Below, piece after piece: positions 33,370-37,498 of a stretch of 37,498 nt of DNA (positions are counted from its first letter, which is position 1; each line of letters starts with the position of its first letter). This DNA is from Meiothermus sp. Its GTDB lineage: Bacteria; Deinococcota; Deinococci; Deinococcales; Thermaceae. Below the pieces are notes generated by a model. That model was not told the origin of the DNA, did not search any database, and saw only the letters and a list, made by a program, of their open reading frames with translations. The translations under genes and the position numbers were made by a program. Location of the stretch: contig NZ_JANWVH010000020.1 of the NCBI RefSeq assembly GCF_025056915.1, positions 1 through 37,498 of the forward strand, given 5' to 3'.

Positions 33370-34955
33370 GGCCCGCCGCTCATATCCAGCATGCCCTGGC
33401 CCCGGGCTTCCGGGGGCGCTCCTGCCGGGAGGCCCGGGTTGGTCAGGTTGGCCAGCAGGGTAAGCTCGAGGGCCTCCGGCGTGAGGGGGGTGAAGGCGCT
33501 GGCCTGGCGCACAACCGCTGCGGCTCCGGCCACCAGGGGGGCCGCAAACGAGGTGCCGGTGAACTCGGCCTCGAGGCCCCCCGGACGCAGGCTCCGCACC
33601 CGCTCGCCGGGGGCCACCAGGTCTACATAGTCGCCCTGGTTGCTGAAGCCGCTCACCCGAAACTCGGTTCCATACAGCCCCACCGCCCCCACGCTCAAAA
33701 GGCCCTTCAACAGGGTCATGCGGCGGGCGGGGTCACGGCTTGCCGAGAGCCCCCGCAGGCCCCCGAAGGAGGCCGGGAAGTGGTGCAGGGTGCCCTTTTT
33801 GCTGCTGCGGATGGCCCACTGGTTGCCGGCCGCGGCCACCACCGGAATCCCCCCCACCCCGCGCTTCATCAGGGCGTCCTTGAGCAGGATGTACACGATC
33901 TCGCTGGGGGTGTCGCTGCCCAGGCTCAGGTTCAGCACCAGCTTTTGGTTCTTGTTCTGCTCGGCGTAGGCGATGGCATAGCAGATGCCCCGGATGACCG
34001 CAGCCAGGGGGCATTTGCCGTTTTTATCGCAGCTCTTGACGGGCAGAATCCCGGCAGCGGGCGCGACCCCATAGGCAGCCCCGGCGGCCAGCACGGCCAC
34101 GGCGGTGCCGTGGCCCTGGCCATCTCTGTACTCGTCGAGGTTGGGGTTGGGGGCCTCGAGGTTGGTGAAGTCGGCCCCCGGGCGCAGGTTGAGGCTGGTC
34201 AGGCTGGCCACCCCGGTGTCCACCACAGCGATGGTGGTGCCCGCACCGGTAAAGTTGCTGGCGGGGTTGCGCTGGATGGCCTGCCGGGCGTTGATGGGGC
34301 TGCTGTTCGGGCTGGGGGGCAGGTCGGAGCCGGTGTCGTAGCCGGTCAGGGGGTCTATGCCCAGAATGCCGTCCAGGTCCACCACCTGGCTTCCCGCCGC
34401 GGCCTCGAGCCGCTCCAGCAGGGCCCCCACGGCCAGCGGCGGGCCGGAGGCCTGGCCCACCTGGGCCAGCCGCCCCGCGCAGGGCCCGGAAGCGGCGCCC
34501 AGAGGCACCGAGGGTTCTCCCCTGGTGTTGGGTACCAGGCGCAGCCCGGCCCCGGCCAGCTGCTGGGCAAAAGCGCTGTCGCTGACCCCCGGCTTCAGCA
34601 CCACCAGGGCCCCCGCGCCTACGCTCTCGCCCAGCACCGTAAGGCTGCCCGTGGCCCGGTTGGCCCCGTCGGCGATGTCGAGCGCCTGGGGGCCGCCCCA
34701 GACGCTGCTGGGCACCTTGAAGATGACCGCGCTGCCGGCCCCTTCCGGCTCAGTTCGCAAACCCGCTATGGCCTCCCCCGCCAGGCGCAGACTCAGGCTC
34801 GAGCCCGCCCGCCAGGGCAGGCTCACGCGCACCTCCTCCTCCCAGGCCGCCCGCCTTGGGGCGGGGTAGACCTCCGCCGTGATGGGGCTCGTCCCACCCC
34901 CGCGCAGCAGGTCGCAGCCCACCAGACTCACCGCCAGCACCAGCATCCATCGCAT
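33366..34955 (-). CDS. Second subtilisin-like (S8) serine protease lipoprotein
   Basis: 529 residues from the ATG at 34955, chosen because TGGAGG precedes it and a lipoprotein signal starts there (MRWMLVLAVSLVGC, Cys14); the longer frame lacks a signal. A segment of about 100 residues (TAEVYPAPRRAAWEEEVRVSL...LTVLG) forms a beta-sandwich-like domain, then a fervidolysin-like propeptide region (LVVLKPGVSDSAFAQQL). The catalytic residues are Asp246 (VVDTGV), His282 (GHGTAVAV) and Ser469 (GTSFAAP), with oxyanion Asn378 (AAAGN). It lies 70 bp behind a SARP regulator gene on the same strand, the same order as the pair at 3639-8331. Its own upstream gap shows no clear promoter, so it is probably cotranscribed with the regulator. 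Confidence 0.93.
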   Translation of the reverse strand: MRWMLVLAVSLVGCDLLRGGGTSPITAEVYPAPRRAAWEEEVRVSLPWRAGSSLSLRLAGEAIAGLRTEPEGAGSAVIFKVPSSVWGGPQALDIADGANRATGSLTVLGESVGAGALVVLKPGVSDSAFAQQLAGAGLRLVPNTRGEPSVPLGAASGPCAGRLAQVGQASGPPLAVGALLERLEAAAGSQVVDLDGILGIDPLTGYDTGSDLPPSPNSSPINARQAIQRNPASNFTGAGTTIAVVDTGVASLTSLNLRPGADFTNLEAPNPNLDEYRDGQGHGTAVAVLAAGAAYGVAPAAGILPVKSCDKNGKCPLAAVIRGICYAIAYAEQNKNQKLVLNLSLGSDTPSEIVYILLKDALMKRGVGGIPVVAAAGNQWAIRSSKKGTLHHFPASFGGLRGLSASRDPARRMTLLKGLLSVGAVGLYGTEFRVSGFSNQGDYVDLVAPGERVRSLRPGGLEAEFTGTSFAAPLVAGAAAVVRQASAFTPLTPEALELTLLANLTNPGLPAGAPPEARGQGMLDMSGGP

Positions 34956-35025
34956 CTCGAACCTCCAGATAAAGGGTCTCCTCGAGCCAGTACGCGCTTC
35001 TGGGCATGGCGGCATCCTGCCCCAG

Positions 35026-37401
35026 CTACCCTGAACGCTCCATGAACGCCTGGAGCTGCGCCCGCTGCTGCGCGGCCAGGTCGAAGTACCCGGCGTTTTC
35101 CGAGACTGCGATGGCCTCCTGCCAGACCTCGAGGTCGCCCATCAGCTCGGCCAGGTTGGAAAGGGCCAGGGCCAGCACGTAGGCCTCGCCCGCCTCCCGC
35201 GCGGCTTCGATGGCCTTGAGGTAGTAGGCGCGGGCCTCCGCCGGGCGGTTCTGGATGTGCCAGAGAGCCCCTGCGTTGTTCTGGGCCAGCGCCGCTTTCT
35301 TGAGGTTGCCGATCTCCAGGGCCAGTTGCTCGGCTTCGCGGTAGCTTTGCAGCGCAGCCTCGAATCGCTGCTGCCGCTCCAGCTCCTTCCCCAGGTTGAT
35401 GAGGGCCTGGGCCCGCAGGCTTGGGTTGTCTTGGGCCGCCTCCAGCAGCTCCTGGAAGACCTGGGCCACCTCCTCGCCCATGCGGGCGCGGGCAATGGCG
35501 GCATTGTTGAGGGCATCCAGGCGCCGGTTTTCGTCGCCCAGGCCCAGCCACAAGGCCGCAGCCCGCCGGAAAGCGGCGGCGGCTTCGGTAAACTGGCCCT
35601 TAGCCAGAAAAATCAGGCCCAGGGTGTTCTGGGCCTCGGCCCGGGCCTCCATCCCGCCCGCGAGGGCCTGCTCCGCCGCCTGCCGGGCCTCCTCGGCGCG
35701 GCCCAGGCGGTGAAAGAGGGTGGCCCTGAGGGCCTGGTGCTCGGGCGCATCGGGCAGCAAGCGCATTGTCTGCAGGGCCTCCTTGTAGAGCCCGGCCCGC
35801 TCATAAGCCCTGGCCTGGAGCAGAGCCACTTCGGGATGGTTGGGGGCCTCGGCCAGCACTTCGGCGGCCCGTTTGGGAAAACCGCGCCGGATAAGCTCGG
35901 CGGCCCAGGCCAGGTAGGCCTGCACCACCCGGGGCCGGTCGGCCTCCTCGAGGAGGGCCCGGGCCCGCCGGTAGAGGGGCAGGGCCTGCTGGGGCTTGAG
36001 CTGGCGGGCCAGCCTCAGGCTGAGCCGGGCCTCCAGGGCGGGGTGCTCGGCCACGTAGCGCAAAGCCGCCTCGCGCCCATAGACCCGGCCTTGCAAATCC
36101 ACCAGGCCCGCCGAGAGCAGCTCGTCTACGGCCTCGGCCATCTGGGCCGCATCCAGGCCCACCGCCTCGCGGGCCAGGAGGAGGTCGGGGCTTTCCAGCA
36201 GGGCCAGGGCCATGTAGACCTGGCGGGCCTCCTCGCTCAAGGCCAGCAGGCGGGCCTCGAGGGCCCCTTCCAGAGGCTCCCCCCGGAGCCAGGCCGCCAC
36301 CAGCGCGGGCAGGCCCCCGGTGGCCTCGAAGGCCCCCGGAAAGGCTTGGAGCGCCTCCTCGCGCAGGGGTTCCAGCTCCAAAAGCCCGTCCACCGCAAAA
36401 GGCGGCTCGCCCTGCCCGGCCACAATGGCCCGCCCCCGGGGCCGCAGGCCCCGCAGCCGGACAAGAAGCCGCCGGCTCTCGGGGTCCATCTCCTCCCAGC
36501 CGTCCAGCAGGAGGCTCTCCCCCAAGGCGGCCAGGCGGCGCAGAAGAACCTCCTCGCCCCCCTGCACCGACTCCAGCAGGGGCTCCAGGGTGGCGTAGGG
36601 CAGCCCGGAGCGGGCGGGCAGGTAGACCCAGCCGGTGCGGGCCTCGAGCTCGCGCAACAGCGCGGTCTTGCCCAGCCCCACCCCGCCTTTCAGCCAGAAC
36701 CACTCCCCCTCCCCCACGGCCATCAGCCGCCTGAGCTCGCGTTCCCGCCCCACCAGGCCCGGCCCGGTCGGGCTTCGCGGGGTGAGGAGGGTTCGGCTCA
36801 GGCGGATGCCCAGCTCCCGCGCCTCGCGCTCGAGCTGCTCGGCCAGCGGGTGCGCGGCCAGCAGCAAGAACCGGTGCAGCCGGGGCAGGTCTTCGGGCTC
36901 CAACGGCGGGGCCCCCGCCACCCGGTAGGCCCGCTCGGCCCAACCGGCGGCCTCGGCAAAGCGGGCCTTGGCGGCGGCCTGCTCGGCGAGCACCAGATGG
37001 GCCCGGCGCACCTCCCCCGCCAGCCGCTCGCGCACCTCCAGGAGCCACTCCTCGAGCTCCGCCCCCAAGCTTTCCTTCAGCCCCTCGGCAAAAGGCCCCC
37101 GATAAAGCCGCACCCCTTCTTCCCAGCGCCCCGCCCGCAGGGCATCCTGCAAGGCCAGGGCGTCGCAGTCCAGGTCTACCCAGGCCCGGCTCTCATCGTT
37201 GTAGGCCACCCCCAGCTTGCGCAGCTTGGCCAGGGCCACCGCCAGCGAGTTCATGGGATCGGCGGCCTCGGGCCAGAACAGTTCGGCCAGAAAGCGCCGG
37301 GGCCTAGGGCCTTCCAGGGCCAAGTAGGCCAGCAGCAGCAAGGGCTTTTCCCGGCTGAAGCCGCTCCCCTCCAGCCGCAGGCCCCCCAGCGTGTGGAGCA
37401 T
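35026..37401 (-). CDS. Second SARP-family regulator with BTAD, ATPase and TPR domains
   Basis: 791 residues from the ATG at 37401, with GGAGG six bases upstream. The winged-helix part (about 1-75) begins LHTLGGLRLEG and includes KPLLLLAYLALEGPRPRRFLAELFWPEA, clearly related to the SARP at 3639. The BTAD region is about 78-205. The ATPase has Walker A GGVGLGKT (239-246) and a Walker B-like SLLLDGWEE (Asp300). TPRs fill about residues 470-791 (AQNTLGLIFLAKGQFTEAAAAFRRAAALW, ALINLGKELERQQRFEAALQSYREAEQ). It is shorter than the first SARP because ATPase and TPR parts are reduced. It probably controls the subtilase gene 70 bp downstream, and perhaps itself. Confidence 0.9.
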   Translation of the reverse strand: MLHTLGGLRLEGSGFSREKPLLLLAYLALEGPRPRRFLAELFWPEAADPMNSLAVALAKLRKLGVAYNDESRAWVDLDCDALALQDALRAGRWEEGVRLYRGPFAEGLKESLGAELEEWLLEVRERLAGEVRRAHLVLAEQAAAKARFAEAAGWAERAYRVAGAPPLEPEDLPRLHRFLLLAAHPLAEQLEREARELGIRLSRTLLTPRSPTGPGLVGRERELRRLMAVGEGEWFWLKGGVGLGKTALLRELEARTGWVYLPARSGLPYATLEPLLESVQGGEEVLLRRLAALGESLLLDGWEEMDPESRRLLVRLRGLRPRGRAIVAGQGEPPFAVDGLLELEPLREEALQAFPGAFEATGGLPALVAAWLRGEPLEGALEARLLALSEEARQVYMALALLESPDLLLAREAVGLDAAQMAEAVDELLSAGLVDLQGRVYGREAALRYVAEHPALEARLSLRLARQLKPQQALPLYRRARALLEEADRPRVVQAYLAWAAELIRRGFPKRAAEVLAEAPNHPEVALLQARAYERAGLYKEALQTMRLLPDAPEHQALRATLFHRLGRAEEARQAAEQALAGGMEARAEAQNTLGLIFLAKGQFTEAAAAFRRAAALWLGLGDENRRLDALNNAAIARARMGEEVAQVFQELLEAAQDNPSLRAQALINLGKELERQQRFEAALQSYREAEQLALEIGNLKKAALAQNNAGALWHIQNRPAEARAYYLKAIEAAREAGEAYVLALALSNLAELMGDLEVWQEAIAVSENAGYFDLAAQQRAQLQAFMERSG

Positions 37402-37415
37402 GCCTCCAGTTTACC

Positions 37416-37465
37416 GAGGTCAACCGGTGTTCATGGAGCGTTAAGGCCTGTTTCGTTAACTTCCG
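37416..37465 (-). promoter_or_regulatory. Repeat-containing promoter region of the second SARP gene
   Basis: Read on the minus strand, TTAACG occurs twice (15 bp apart), then TGAAC follows 11 bp after the second, then TTGACC. A possible -10 (TAAACT) lies just before the ribosome site. The 11-bp step between TTAAC and TGAAC resembles SARP phasing, but the heptamers are degenerate and unlike CAGTCAT. Autoregulation is possible. Confidence 0.3.
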
Positions 37466-37498
37466 GGCGTGCTCGAGTGTGGCACACTACAAGCAAGG

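Noticed and set aside
33780-35045. 421-codon open frame antisense to the second subtilase
   Set aside because: Shadow of a GC-rich coding strand; the composition is low-complexity Gly/Gln/His/Arg, and the minus strand has a full catalytic triad and signal peptide.
1-37498. CRISPR arrays, tRNA or rRNA genes
   Set aside because: No regularly spaced repeats, cloverleaf-like sequences or rRNA-like segments were seen on reading; no covariance search could be run.

Overview
The window looks like chromosomal DNA of a Meiothermus/Thermus-type thermophile (Deinococcota). This is an inference from high GC, very frequent CTCGAG (Leu-Glu) codon pairs, many -10 boxes 11-15 nt upstream of start codons (leaderless-type promoters), and the gene set: SARP/BTAD regulators with TPRs, many lipoproteins, a TrkA/TrkH cluster, LuxS and a nucleosidase. 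No rRNA, tRNA or CRISPR array was seen.

Region A (1-19254) is an exported-protein island, all on the + strand. A partial beta-rich protein and an Ig-repeat lipoprotein come first. Then come a large SARP-type regulator with ATPase and TPR domains (3639-6875), a subtilisin-like lipoprotein (7000-8331), a decayed N-terminal fragment of a second SARP (8581-8703) ending in a terminator, and eight tightly spaced genes (8800-19254), of which at least seven encode exported or lipid-anchored proteins. The subtilase gene and the first gene of the eight-gene run each have the same promoter-proximal element. It is a CAGTCAT heptamer repeated with an 11-bp period and followed after exactly 11 nt by a -10 box. 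That geometry is the one known for SARP operators, so I infer that the SARP encoded at 3639 switches on the protease and the exported-protein operon together.

Region B (19255-24656) is a decaying stretch. It holds a DUF427 pseudogene with three lesions, two copies of a small TA-flanked inverted-repeat element (MITE), a small membrane protein, a NarL-type sensor kinase/response regulator pair, two small genes of unknown function, and about 850 bp with only gene debris.

Region C (24657-33369) is housekeeping: rimO, then trkA followed by two trkH paralogues (potassium uptake), luxS and mtnN (consecutive steps of S-adenosylhomocysteine recycling), and prs.

Region D (33366-37498, minus strand) repeats the theme of region A: a second SARP-ATPase-TPR regulator immediately upstream of a second subtilase lipoprotein. 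The subtilase stop codon overlaps the convergent prs stop codon. The two regulator-protease pairs, the relic of a third regulator and the shared operators are the most interesting content here. They suggest a surface-proteolysis and exported-protein regulon that I do not recognise as a described system.
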